Shown here: piece after piece, positions 37,733-45,597 of the stretch
Numbering within the stretch: the first letter of the stretch is position 1
How the letters are laid out: the number at the start of each line of letters is the position of its first letter
The notes under the pieces: generated by a model
Seen by the model: only the letters and a program-made list of their open reading frames with translations
What the model was told of the DNA's origin: nothing
Database searches by the model: none
Program-made: the position numbers and the translations under genes
Source of the DNA: Chloroflexus aurantiacus J-10-fl
GTDB lineage: Bacteria; Chloroflexota; Chloroflexia; Chloroflexales; Chloroflexaceae
DNA: 64,000 nt
Assembly (NCBI RefSeq): GCF_000018865.1
Contig: NC_010175.1
Coordinates: 806,001 to 870,000, forward strand
Direction: 5' to 3'

Positions 37733-38977
37733 ATGAACGTATTACTCATTGGTTCCGGTGGACGAGAGCACGCCCTGGCCTGGAAAATTGCCAGCTCGCC
37801 TGGATTTACGAAACTGTTAACCATTCCCGGTAACCCTGGTACAGGGCGCTACGGACGCAATGTACCATTTCCTCTCACCGATTATCCGGCCCTGATCGAT
37901 CTGGCCCAACAGGAAAAGATTGACCTCCTGGTCGTTGGCCCCGATAACCCCCTCGCGGATGGTATTGTCGATGCCTTTCAGGCTGCCGGTATTCCGGCAT
38001 TCGGCCCAACCGCAGCAGCGGCCCGGATCGAGAGCAGCAAATCATTTGCAAAAGAGATTATGGCCGCTACCGGTGTGCCAACCGCCCAGAGTCATGTCTT
38101 TGCCTCGGCTGAAGAGGCAGCAGCATTTGCCCGTGAAAGCGGTAAAGCGTGGGTGGTGAAGGCTGACGGTCTGGCCCTTGGTAAGGGTGTGATCGTTGCG
38201 GAAACGGTTGACGAGACCCTGGCCGCGATTGCGAAGTTAAGTGCGATTCCCGCCGGTCACCATCTCTTGCTTGAAGAACGACTATACGGGCGCGAGGTCT
38301 CGGTACAGGCTCTCTGTGATGGCGAGCGGCTCTGGCCGTTGCCACCTGCACGTGACCACAAACGGCTAGAAGAGGGTGATCGCGGTCCCAACACCGGCGG
38401 CATGGGGGTGATTGCACCGGTTGATGAGGTTACACCGGCCTTACTGGACGAAATTGTCAATCGTTGTATGCAGCCGGTTGTCAATGAGCTGGCTGCACGG
38501 GGCACACCTTTCCGGGGTCTCCTTTACGCCGGGATCATTCTGACCGCGGATGGCCCAAAGGTGCTTGAGTTTAATGCTCGCTTTGGTGATCCAGAAGCAC
38601 AGACGGTGTTGCCGCTGCTGGAAGGCGATTTTCTCGGTGCCCTGTATGCCTGTGCTACCGGCCACATGCAACCCAACCTGCTGCGCCGTCGCAAGGGATA
38701 CGCGGTCTGTGTGATCTTGTGTGCTGCTGGTTATCCTGACCGTCCGCGAAAAGGTGATTTGATCCGCGGTGTGGAAGCGCTTGACGAAGATCAGGTGCTC
38801 GTGTTCCACGCCGGCACGACGCTCGGTCCAAATGGTCTGTGTACGGCCGGTGGACGGGTGCTGGGTGTAACCGGTCTCGGTTCAACCCTGCGCCAGGCGC
38901 GTGAACGGGCATACGCTGCTGCCGATCAGATTCGCTTTGAAGGCAAACATTTTCGCCGTGACATCGGCCAGGAGTAG
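37733..38977 (+). CDS. purD: Phosphoribosylamine--glycine ligase
   Basis: 414 residues. ATP-grasp enzyme of purine synthesis joining phosphoribosylamine and glycine. MNVLLIGSGGREHALAWKIA at the start, FGPTAAAARIESSKSFAKEI near 90-108, WVVKADGLALGKGVIVAET near 141-159, EGDRGPNTGGMGVIAPV near 212-228 and EFNARFGDPEAQTVLPLL near 283-300 are all present. The open frame extends upstream, but the conserved N-terminus begins at ATG 37733, with AGGA nearby. purN starts 4 nt after the stop, so the two purine genes form an operon. Confidence 0.96.
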   Translation: MNVLLIGSGGREHALAWKIASSPGFTKLLTIPGNPGTGRYGRNVPFPLTDYPALIDLAQQEKIDLLVVGPDNPLADGIVDAFQAAGIPAFGPTAAAARIESSKSFAKEIMAATGVPTAQSHVFASAEEAAAFARESGKAWVVKADGLALGKGVIVAETVDETLAAIAKLSAIPAGHHLLLEERLYGREVSVQALCDGERLWPLPPARDHKRLEEGDRGPNTGGMGVIAPVDEVTPALLDEIVNRCMQPVVNELAARGTPFRGLLYAGIILTADGPKVLEFNARFGDPEAQTVLPLLEGDFLGALYACATGHMQPNLLRRRKGYAVCVILCAAGYPDRPRKGDLIRGVEALDEDQVLVFHAGTTLGPNGLCTAGGRVLGVTGLGSTLRQARERAYAAADQIRFEGKHFRRDIGQE

Positions 38978-38980
38978 GTT

Positions 38981-39604
38981 GTGCCAGGGATTGCAGTATT
39001 GTTGAGCGGCAGCGGGAGCAATTTGCAAGCGCTGCTTGATGCCCAGGCTGCCGGTGATCTGGCTGGTGAAGTGGTACTGGTCGCAAGTGACCGTGCTCAA
39101 GCTTACGGTCTGCAACGGGCATTGCAGGCCGGTGTGGCAGCGGCGTATATCCCTCTACGGGCAACGCGCGGCCCGCAGCGTCAGCAGTGGGAACAACGGC
39201 TGGCCGATATTGTCGCCTGTTTCGAGCCTGATCTGATCGTCCTCGCCGGCTTTATGCGGGTGCTTTCGGCAGCATTCCTTGAGCGGTTCCCTAACCGGGT
39301 GATTAATCAGCATCCCGCGCTCTTACCCGCGGATGGCGGCGATACCGTGACTACCACCAGTGGGTTGGTTATTCCGGCATTGCGTGGTGCGCACGTGGTA
39401 GCCGATGCACTACGGCTCGGTTTGCCCGTTACCGGTTGTACCATCCATCGCGTGACACCGCGGGTGGATGATGGCCCAATTCTGGCCCGCGCTGAGGTTC
39501 CGATCCAACCCGATGACACGGTTGAGTCGCTGCACGAACGGATAAAGGCGGTCGAGCGACGATTGATTGTTGCCACCGTTAACCGCTTACTTGCCGGAGA
39601 GTGA
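38981..39604 (+). CDS. purN: Phosphoribosylglycinamide formyltransferase
   Basis: 207 residues, GTG start 3 nt after purD. N10-formyl-THF-dependent transfer of a formyl group to GAR. IAVLLSGSGSNLQALLDAQ at the start; DLIVLAGFMRVLSAAFLERF near 85-104; INQHPALLPADGG near 108-120 (catalytic Asn and His); GCTIHRVTPRVDDGPILARA near 149-168 (catalytic Asp). Between LLP and GAH it has about 20 extra residues (DGGDTVTTTSGLVIPALR) not found in the E. coli type; similar inserts occur in some other phyla. Stop at 39602-39604 lies in a short hairpin. Confidence 0.94.
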   Translation: MPGIAVLLSGSGSNLQALLDAQAAGDLAGEVVLVASDRAQAYGLQRALQAGVAAAYIPLRATRGPQRQQWEQRLADIVACFEPDLIVLAGFMRVLSAAFLERFPNRVINQHPALLPADGGDTVTTTSGLVIPALRGAHVVADALRLGLPVTGCTIHRVTPRVDDGPILARAEVPIQPDDTVESLHERIKAVERRLIVATVNRLLAGE

Positions 39605-39625
39605 CCGGATACTACTACCGGTCAC
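39601..39625. terminator. Hairpin between convergent purN and ubiB-type genes
   Basis: GTGACCGG / CCGGTCAC, 8-bp stem, 9-nt loop, overlapping the purN stop and 5 bp before the end of the facing gene. Possible shared terminator; no T-run. Confidence 0.5.
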
Positions 39626-39630
39626 TCACC

Positions 39631-41304
39631 TCATTCGCGACGTAGCAACGCCAGCGTCAACATAATTCCGCCGGTGATCACGCCACCAATCCCGATGAAC
39701 AACAGTGTCCACGGCAACACGCCATACCAGTCCAAAGCACGCATTGCAATGACCAATGCTGCTACCCCTACGATAAACGCTGCAACAACCAGCGCCAGTG
39801 CCAGCCGATTGGCAGCACCGATCAACGCAGCGGCCAGTCGGCGCAATTCAAGCTCGCGGGTTTGAATGCGCAACTCGCCATCGTTGAGGTGTTGGAGAGT
39901 TTGACTGATCTGGATGGGTAGATCAAACGCCAGTTCACCCAATTCACGACCACCTGCCAGCGCCTGAGCGCCGAGGGCGGTTGGATTCATCTGCTCACGA
40001 AGGGCGCGCTGAATGTACGGGCGGGCGGCAGCGAAGACATTCAGGTTCGGATCAAGTTGCATCCCCAACCCCTCCATCATCACAATGGTCTTGAGCAACG
40101 TGGCCAGAGGGCCGGGAATGGTTAAACGGTGCCGCCGTAGGAGTGTGGTGAGGCCATCGAATGTCTCGCGGGCCGAAATCAGGCCGAGGGGCCGATCCAC
40201 AAATCCCTCGACGAACCGTTCCAGATCGCGACGCAACGCCAGATTTGCCGCTCGCCGGGGTATGACTTCCAGGCGTTCGAGTGATCTGAGCAGCCCCTGA
40301 CTATCGTGATTGACCAGCGCACCCATCAGCCAGAGCAAGCCCTGCATCGTGGCGTGATCAAGCGTGCCTACCTGCCCGAAATCAACTACTCCCAATACGT
40401 CACCATCGAGTACGAAGAAGTTGCCCGGATGGGGATCGCTGTGAAAGAAACCGTGGGTAAAAATCTCTTCCAGCGTAATATCAAGGCTTGCCCGCGCCAG
40501 GCGCGACATGTCAACCCCGGCAGCACGCAATCCTGCCATATCGTTTAGCTTAACCCCAACAATCCGCTCCGTGGTCAAGATACGGCTACCGGTATATTCC
40601 CAATACACCCGCGGAATATAGATATGCGGATTTGTGCAAAACATCTGGCGGAAGCGCTCGGCATTGCGCCCTTCACGGACGTAATCAAGCTCGGCGCGCA
40701 ACATGGCGCTAAACTCCCACACAATCTCGCTCAGGTTGTATTGGGCGGCGAAGGCCAGACGTTCCTGTGCCAGTGTTGCCAGATCGGCCAGGATTGCCAG
40801 ATCGGTCTGAATGCGCGAGGCAATATCCGGGCGTTGCACCTTGACCACCACCTGCGTTCCATCAGGCAGAACGGCAGCGTGTACCTGACCAAGCGAGGCA
40901 GCGGCAAAGGGCTGACGATCAAAGGCAATAAACAGTTGATCAAGTGGCCGATTAAAGGTTGCTTCGATCAGGGCCACCGCCTGATCGCCGGGAAACGGCG
41001 GCACCGTATCCTGCAACTTACTCAGCTCGGCAACCACATCGGCTGGAAGAAGATCGGGACGAGTGCTCAAAGCCTGGCCCAGCTTGACGAACGTCGGCCC
41101 CAGCTCGATCAGCGCCTCGCGCAGCCGGGCTGCACTACCGAGTGGTGGCGGTGCCGGTGCCCGCAAAATGACCCGGCGGGGCAACGACAACAGCCCACTC
41201 AACCCAAGCTGATCGACCAGATAGCCAAAACCGTGATGCACCAGCACCTGAGCAATTTCGCGGTAGCGTCCAAGATGACGGGCCTGGCGAACAAGTGGCC
41301 ACAT
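39631..41304 (-). CDS. ABC1/UbiB-family atypical kinase
   Basis: 557 residues. KLGQALSTRPDLLPADVVAE near 73-92 is the KxGQ signature, and AAASLGQVHAAVLPDGTQVV (near 130-150) is the Ala-rich loop that replaces the Gly-rich loop of normal kinases. VVVKVQRPDI holds the lysine, and HGFFHSDPHPGNFFVLDG (near 285-303) with GVVDFGQVG completes the site. Two membrane helices close the C-terminus (about 500-550). Members support quinone synthesis or lipid homeostasis; in a menaquinone organism the first is only a suggestion. The gene is 98 bp downstream of the DgkA-type gene on the same strand side. Confidence 0.92.
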   Translation of the reverse strand: MWPLVRQARHLGRYREIAQVLVHHGFGYLVDQLGLSGLLSLPRRVILRAPAPPPLGSAARLREALIELGPTFVKLGQALSTRPDLLPADVVAELSKLQDTVPPFPGDQAVALIEATFNRPLDQLFIAFDRQPFAAASLGQVHAAVLPDGTQVVVKVQRPDIASRIQTDLAILADLATLAQERLAFAAQYNLSEIVWEFSAMLRAELDYVREGRNAERFRQMFCTNPHIYIPRVYWEYTGSRILTTERIVGVKLNDMAGLRAAGVDMSRLARASLDITLEEIFTHGFFHSDPHPGNFFVLDGDVLGVVDFGQVGTLDHATMQGLLWLMGALVNHDSQGLLRSLERLEVIPRRAANLALRRDLERFVEGFVDRPLGLISARETFDGLTTLLRRHRLTIPGPLATLLKTIVMMEGLGMQLDPNLNVFAAARPYIQRALREQMNPTALGAQALAGGRELGELAFDLPIQISQTLQHLNDGELRIQTRELELRRLAAALIGAANRLALALVVAAFIVGVAALVIAMRALDWYGVLPWTLLFIGIGGVITGGIMLTLALLRRE

Positions 41305-41402
41305 GAGAACACCAGCTATCTACAGGCAGAAACTCGTGCGAACAACGCAGCAGTAAGTGTAGTATACCCCGGTTTCGAGACCAAGAGGTGAGCAAACCGG
41401 CT

Positions 41403-41798
41403 TCACGTACTCAGAATCAGCCAGAGTGCCCAGAGGCGTGGCCCGAAGATCAGCACTCCGACCACCACCGCGGTCAGCGCACAGATCAACACACTGCCGG
41501 CTGCCACATCTTTCGCAATCCGGGCCAGCGGATGACGATCACGAGTCGCTAAATCAACGGTCGCCTCAATGGCAGTATTAAAGCCTTCAGCCGCCAGCAC
41601 CAGGCCAATCGTCAGCGTCAATACCACCCATTCCCAATGCGCAATACGTAAGGTCACACCCAATGCGACTGCAATCGCGCCGATCAAAAGATGAATCTGC
41701 ACGTTACGCTGGGTACGCACCAGATGACCGATCCCGGCAAAGGCATAGCGAAAGGCGGCAATGAGACGGCGGGTACTCCGATCAATCGGCGCAGCCAT
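41403..41798 (-). CDS. dgkA: Diacylglycerol/undecaprenol kinase (DgkA type)
   Basis: 131 residues with three membrane helices. FRYAFAGIGHLVRTQRNVQIH near 17-37 is the usual first region, and the signature EGFNTAIEATVDL near 70-82 and AKDVAAGSVLI near 94-104 are clear. In Gram-positive-like lineages this small enzyme phosphorylates undecaprenol, recycling the lipid carrier used by the glycan genes elsewhere in the window; in E. coli it acts on diacylglycerol. Which substrate applies here cannot be told from sequence. The gene ends 98 bp from the UbiB-type gene start. Confidence 0.9.
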   Translation of the reverse strand: MAAPIDRSTRRLIAAFRYAFAGIGHLVRTQRNVQIHLLIGAIAVALGVTLRIAHWEWVVLTLTIGLVLAAEGFNTAIEATVDLATRDRHPLARIAKDVAAGSVLICALTAVVVGVLIFGPRLWALWLILST

Positions 41799-41898
41799 AG
41801 GTTTCTTCCTCGTTCAGACAGCGACTATCCTCAGCCGCGAATGATACCATCTCGGCTATAATGGCGCTTGCAAAAACTACTTCTTCCACAGTGAGGTA

Positions 41899-42549
41899 AT
41901 GAAGCGTATGCGACTGATCATTGTTCGCCACGGCGAGAGTGAATGGAACCGGATCAACCGTTATCAGGGCCAGCAGGACGCGCCACTCTCTGAATTGGGG
42001 CGCAAGCAGGCAGCAGCGTTGGGTGAGCGTTTACGACACGAAAAGATTGACGTTGTGTATAGCAGCCGCCTGCAACGCGCAGCCCACACTGCGCAGGCGA
42101 TTGTAGCCCACCATCCCGGTCTTGAGATCATCTACGACGACGCGCTGCTTGAGATCAACCACGGAGAATGGGAAGGGAAGTATCTGCACGAGATTCTGGA
42201 GCGTTACGCCGATGGTCTGCGCGAATGGCGGCAGCATCCCACCCGTTCGCAGATGCCGGGTGGCGAGAGCTTCTCGAACGTACTCAAGCGGGTACTCGAC
42301 TTCCGCGAGCGGATTTGTGTCCAACACGCCGGACAGACGGTCTTGATCAGTACCCACGATGTCATCGTTAAGATTCTGGTTGCCGATGCTCTGGGAATGA
42401 ATATGGATCGCATCAATCGCATCTGGGTTACCAACGCCAGCATCAGCGTGATTGAATACGGTGATGATCTGCCCTACCTGGTGAGCCTGAGCGAGGCGTG
42501 CCATCTCGGTCATTTGGCCACCACCCGTGAACAGCAGCACGCGCTGTAG
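41899..42549 (+). CDS. Histidine phosphatase / phosphoglycerate-mutase-like protein
   Basis: 216 residues. LIIVRHGESEWNRINRYQG near 6-24 contains the catalytic RHG (His11), and Glu is supplied near 79-91 (LLEINHGEWEGKY). QTVLISTHDVIVKILVADAL near 146-165 has the second histidine. This is the branch-1 histidine phosphatase fold. Members include cofactor-dependent phosphoglycerate mutases, cobalamin phosphatases (CobC) and broad phosphatases. The short length and the acidic loop favour a phosphatase. Start ATG 41899 (GAGG upstream) or the in-frame ATG 9 nt further. Confidence 0.88.
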   Translation: MKRMRLIIVRHGESEWNRINRYQGQQDAPLSELGRKQAAALGERLRHEKIDVVYSSRLQRAAHTAQAIVAHHPGLEIIYDDALLEINHGEWEGKYLHEILERYADGLREWRQHPTRSQMPGGESFSNVLKRVLDFRERICVQHAGQTVLISTHDVIVKILVADALGMNMDRINRIWVTNASISVIEYGDDLPYLVSLSEACHLGHLATTREQQHAL

Positions 42550-42647
42550 GCACGTGCAGAGGATACTGGGGAGCAACCTCAAAGACTGACTCCACATGCG
42601 AGGTAGCGGCCATATTTCCGGCAGCCCGACCCTGATCTGTCGGACAC

Positions 42648-42667
42648 CGGCAGCAACGATGCTGCCG
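42648..42667. repeat. REP-like hairpin between convergent genes
   Basis: CGGCAGCA / TGCTGCCG around ACGA, in the 157-bp gap between facing genes; it could also act as a terminator. Confidence 0.5.
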
Positions 42668-42706
42668 CGCCCAATCCCTTCACCCAGACCGATGACACTA
42701 CCAGCT

Positions 42707-44161
42707 TCAGCAATTGGTCGTCAGACGGCAGCGGTTGAACAAAATATCGCCCAGACGACTTAGTATCTGCAACGGTACCTGAAGCTGATACCAGAGCATA
42801 TCATCCCAAATCAAACCACGTCGCAACTCGGTTCTAACGAACGTCCACTGCGCAATCAGACCTACATTCCAGGCCACAAACAGCGCAGCGCCAACAACCA
42901 GTGGCTTCCACCCCAGCCGTGGCTGTAACCAGGCCAGCAGTGCCGATAACCCCAAGACGAAGATCGGCGTGCATTCAATCAGGCGCCGAAAACCAAATGA
43001 GCCGCTCAGGTGCCAGGTGGTGCCGAATGCACCATTGATATATACCTGACCGAGAAAACCGATCAGTAGCAGTAAAGCCAACGGGCCATCGCGGCGAAAT
43101 AGCCAGGCGAGACCGGCCAAGGCCAGAAACAGGATTGGACTCCAGAGCAGCGCACCGTGAGCCGGATGGATCAGCGTATCCCAAAAGCGGGGACTCACCA
43201 GGATCGGTAATGGTCCCAATTGCACGAACGCCAGTTTACCACCCACGGTTGAAGAGGGGCCAATCCGCCCATTGAGCACCCAGTAGGTCGCCAGTTGCGG
43301 TGTGATGGATACAACAAAGACGGCAAGAAACAGGAGATGACCGGCAAACAGCCTGCGCAGCAGCGACCATTGCCGACGGCGCAGGGCACCAATGTAGGCC
43401 GCCAGTGCCTCAACGGCGGGGATGAGGAGCAGCAAACCTAACTGCTCGCGGGTCATCACCATCAAACCGGCCACGACACCCAGTGCCAGCCAGACACTCC
43501 AGTGGCGTTGGCCATCGCTGAGGCCAAGATTGCCTTCGCGACCCCGCATCCAGATCGTAAGGAAGAGGGTAAAGAGAAAAAAGCCATTGGCATGCGACCA
43601 GGCCATCGCAAGATAGGTGTAAAAGACCAGTGGTGTACTCAAAAACACGGCGATGGTCGCGATCAGGGCCGGCAACTGGCCGGTGTAGATGCGGGCCAGA
43701 CGATAGGTCAATAACAGCCCAAGCAAGCTGTACAGCGCCGACATCAGACAAACGGCAACGATGTACGGCTGACTATAGCCATCACGCGGAATTGCCGCCC
43801 CGCCCGCATTTGCTATCTGCACCCACAGATCGGCAACCACAAAACCCGGTGCCCACAGCAACGCCGAGCCAATCGGCGCCACGTTGCGTAGCTTACCGGT
43901 TACCGGATTGGGATTCGCATCATCAGAACGTAGCAGCGCATTAGATACTGCCGGATCATCGTTTTTCAAGCCAATCTCGGCAAAGTGCTGATACTCATTG
44001 TAAAAATTGAGATCACGATCAAAGTAGAACGAACGCAGATAGGCGTAATACTGCACCTCATCGCTCAGCGCAATGCGCGGCAGGCTAAATGGCAAGAGGA
44101 TAAGAAACATGAGAATAATGACCAGTGGTCCCAGGTCGCGGCCGGCAAAAAACGTGCGCAT
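42707..44161 (-). CDS. Multi-spanning membrane protein, GT-C glycosyltransferase-like
   Basis: 484 residues from ATG 44161, about eleven helices. The first exterior loop has ALSDEVQYYAYLRSFYFDRD (about 31-50) with paired acidic residues, the usual place of the catalytic Asp in GT-C enzymes of the ArnT/PMT kind. Further, RNVAPIGSALLWAPGF near 90-105 and FGTTWHLSGSFGFRRLIECT near 380-400 recur in bacterial hypothetical GT-C proteins. Activity would use a lipid-linked sugar donor on the outer face. No exact family name can be assigned. An in-frame GTG 96 nt upstream exists but the region before 44161 has AGGAG and reads unlike a signal. Confidence 0.7.
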   Translation of the reverse strand: MRTFFAGRDLGPLVIILMFLILLPFSLPRIALSDEVQYYAYLRSFYFDRDLNFYNEYQHFAEIGLKNDDPAVSNALLRSDDANPNPVTGKLRNVAPIGSALLWAPGFVVADLWVQIANAGGAAIPRDGYSQPYIVAVCLMSALYSLLGLLLTYRLARIYTGQLPALIATIAVFLSTPLVFYTYLAMAWSHANGFFLFTLFLTIWMRGREGNLGLSDGQRHWSVWLALGVVAGLMVMTREQLGLLLLIPAVEALAAYIGALRRRQWSLLRRLFAGHLLFLAVFVVSITPQLATYWVLNGRIGPSSTVGGKLAFVQLGPLPILVSPRFWDTLIHPAHGALLWSPILFLALAGLAWLFRRDGPLALLLLIGFLGQVYINGAFGTTWHLSGSFGFRRLIECTPIFVLGLSALLAWLQPRLGWKPLVVGAALFVAWNVGLIAQWTFVRTELRRGLIWDDMLWYQLQVPLQILSRLGDILFNRCRLTTNC

Positions 44162-44315
44162 ACGTCCCGCTACTCCTGATTGTAGATTCTTTTGATATAT
44201 CTTCCTCCGACAGCACCACGGCTGCCCGCTGCTATTGTACGACGAATCGTCAGACACGCTCGAAGCGCTGTTTTTGCTGACAGGAATAAGGTAAAGGGAT
44301 TTTTGTTGTTTTAAG

Positions 44316-44344
44316 TTGACAAACTTCTTTTATTAGAGTATGCT
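44316..44344 (+). promoter_or_regulatory. Sigma-70 promoter of the iron-uptake operon
   Basis: TTGACA (44316-44321), 17 nt, TATGCT (44339-44344). Perfect -35 and good -10, 77 bp before the first gene. Confidence 0.75.
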
Positions 44345-44351
44345 AACCGCA
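44333..44351 (+). promoter_or_regulatory. DtxR/IdeR-like operator over the -10 element
   Basis: TTAGAGTATGCTAACCGCA agrees at 14 of 19 positions with the DtxR/IdeR iron-box consensus TTAGGTTAGSCTAACCTAA, and it covers the -10 element of the iron operon. Repression by iron would fit. No DtxR gene lies in this window, so the regulator is inferred. Confidence 0.45.
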
Positions 44352-44421
44352 AACATTCACACGTGCTCGATGAAGAGCAAACCCCAGATGCCTGTGTCCT
44401 GTCGAATACAAAGGAGGAACT

Positions 44422-45498
44422 ATGGCGCGCCAGTTACGGCTTGCCTTGCTCGTGGTGTGGATTGTGTTGTTCAGCGGATGTAGCGCTGTCACCACACCAA
44501 CCCCCACTACCGCTCCCGTCACCAGCAACCTCAGCGGCATCAAAGATTATCTGCTCGGCCAGACACGTGCGCTGGTCACGGCTACCGCTGACCTGCAAAC
44601 AGCCAGTAACCGTTACTACGACCTTGCGCAGGCGACCAATTTTGACTATGCCAGCCTCTGGCAAAACCAGCAGCGTGAGGTGATTGCAGCCCTTAACGCA
44701 GCTCGTGAAGCGTGGATTACTGCCAGCCCAATCTACGAGAAGATGGAAGGTATCGTCGCCGGTACACCGGCACTCGCTCAATTCGACGTTGATCTCGATG
44801 CCGGTGCCGCCGGCAGTGAAGACCCTGAAAACGCGGTCTCTTTCGACCTCGTCTTGCCCGATGGACGCACCCTGCCCAAGCCAGGAAACCTGTTTGGTGT
44901 GACTGAAAGCACGCTATGGGGTACTGATCCGGCTTTTGCCGCGCCGGTTAGCGCGGATTGGAACGGCGATGGCACGATTGAATTCGGCGAAACCCTGCCC
45001 GATGCCAATGTGTTGAAAGCCAGTGCCGATCTGCTGGCCCAAATGGCGAACGATCTGGATAGCACCGCACAGAACTGGACACCAACCGAATCGGATGCCT
45101 TTACCGCGCTGGTGGTGATGGTTCCTACTATGAGCGAATACTTTGCTTCGTGGCGCGATTCGCGCTTTGTCCTGGGTGACGCTTCAACGCAGCGTGATTT
45201 TAATGTCATTTCGCGTCTGGCCGATATTCAAGATATTCTAAGCGGGCTTGAGGTTGTCTATGCGCAAGTGCGCCCACGGGTAGAGGCGGTCGATCCTGCC
45301 CAGGCAGAGCAGATCGCAACCGGTCTGCGTGATCTGCGCGCCTTTGTGGCCGATATTTACACGCAAGAGCGCAATGGGCGACGCTTTAGCCCGGAAGAGG
45401 CGGACACGCTAGGCGCTGAGGCGCAAAATCGGGCCACTGCCATTACCGGTCAGATCAGCCAGATGGCCGGCGCCCTTGGGGTCACCCTGGCGGAATAA
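44422..45498 (+). CDS. Imelysin/EfeO-like lipoprotein, first gene of the iron operon
   Basis: 358 residues. Signal peptide with lipobox FSGC (Cys20) and a short Thr/Pro linker, then an all-helical domain. The stretch GIKDYLLGQTRALVTATADL near 40-60 and the spacing of helices are like imelysin/EfeO proteins, periplasmic partners of FTR1 permeases. The metal motif HxxE of peptidase M75 is not evident, so the assignment leans on position: 99 bp upstream of an FTR1 permease. A segment ADWNGDGTIEFGETLPDA near 174-192 resembles a calcium-binding (dockerin/EF-hand-like) loop. GGAGG lies just before the ATG. Confidence 0.65.
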   Translation: MARQLRLALLVVWIVLFSGCSAVTTPTPTTAPVTSNLSGIKDYLLGQTRALVTATADLQTASNRYYDLAQATNFDYASLWQNQQREVIAALNAAREAWITASPIYEKMEGIVAGTPALAQFDVDLDAGAAGSEDPENAVSFDLVLPDGRTLPKPGNLFGVTESTLWGTDPAFAAPVSADWNGDGTIEFGETLPDANVLKASADLLAQMANDLDSTAQNWTPTESDAFTALVVMVPTMSEYFASWRDSRFVLGDASTQRDFNVISRLADIQDILSGLEVVYAQVRPRVEAVDPAQAEQIATGLRDLRAFVADIYTQERNGRRFSPEEADTLGAEAQNRATAITGQISQMAGALGVTLAE

Positions 45499-45529
45499 GC
45501 CCTGCACGCGCTTATCTGAGAAAGCCTGG

Positions 45530-45552
45530 TGGCGCAGGTCATGCCTGCGCCA
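45530..45552. repeat. Perfect intercistronic hairpin (REP-like)
   Basis: TGGCGCAGG / CCTGCGCCA with loop TCATG, between the lipoprotein and FTR1 genes. It may modulate mRNA stability or partial termination; no T-run. Confidence 0.6.
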
Positions 45553-45597
45553 AATATTCCGATAGACGTTCAGCCAGAGAATCAGGAAGGTTCCTGT

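Larger units (their letters stand above)
44162..44421. other. Promoter region of the iron operon
   Basis: 260 bp, AT-rich, holding the promoter at 44316-44344 and an operator-like inverted repeat at 44333-44351. Confidence 0.6.
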
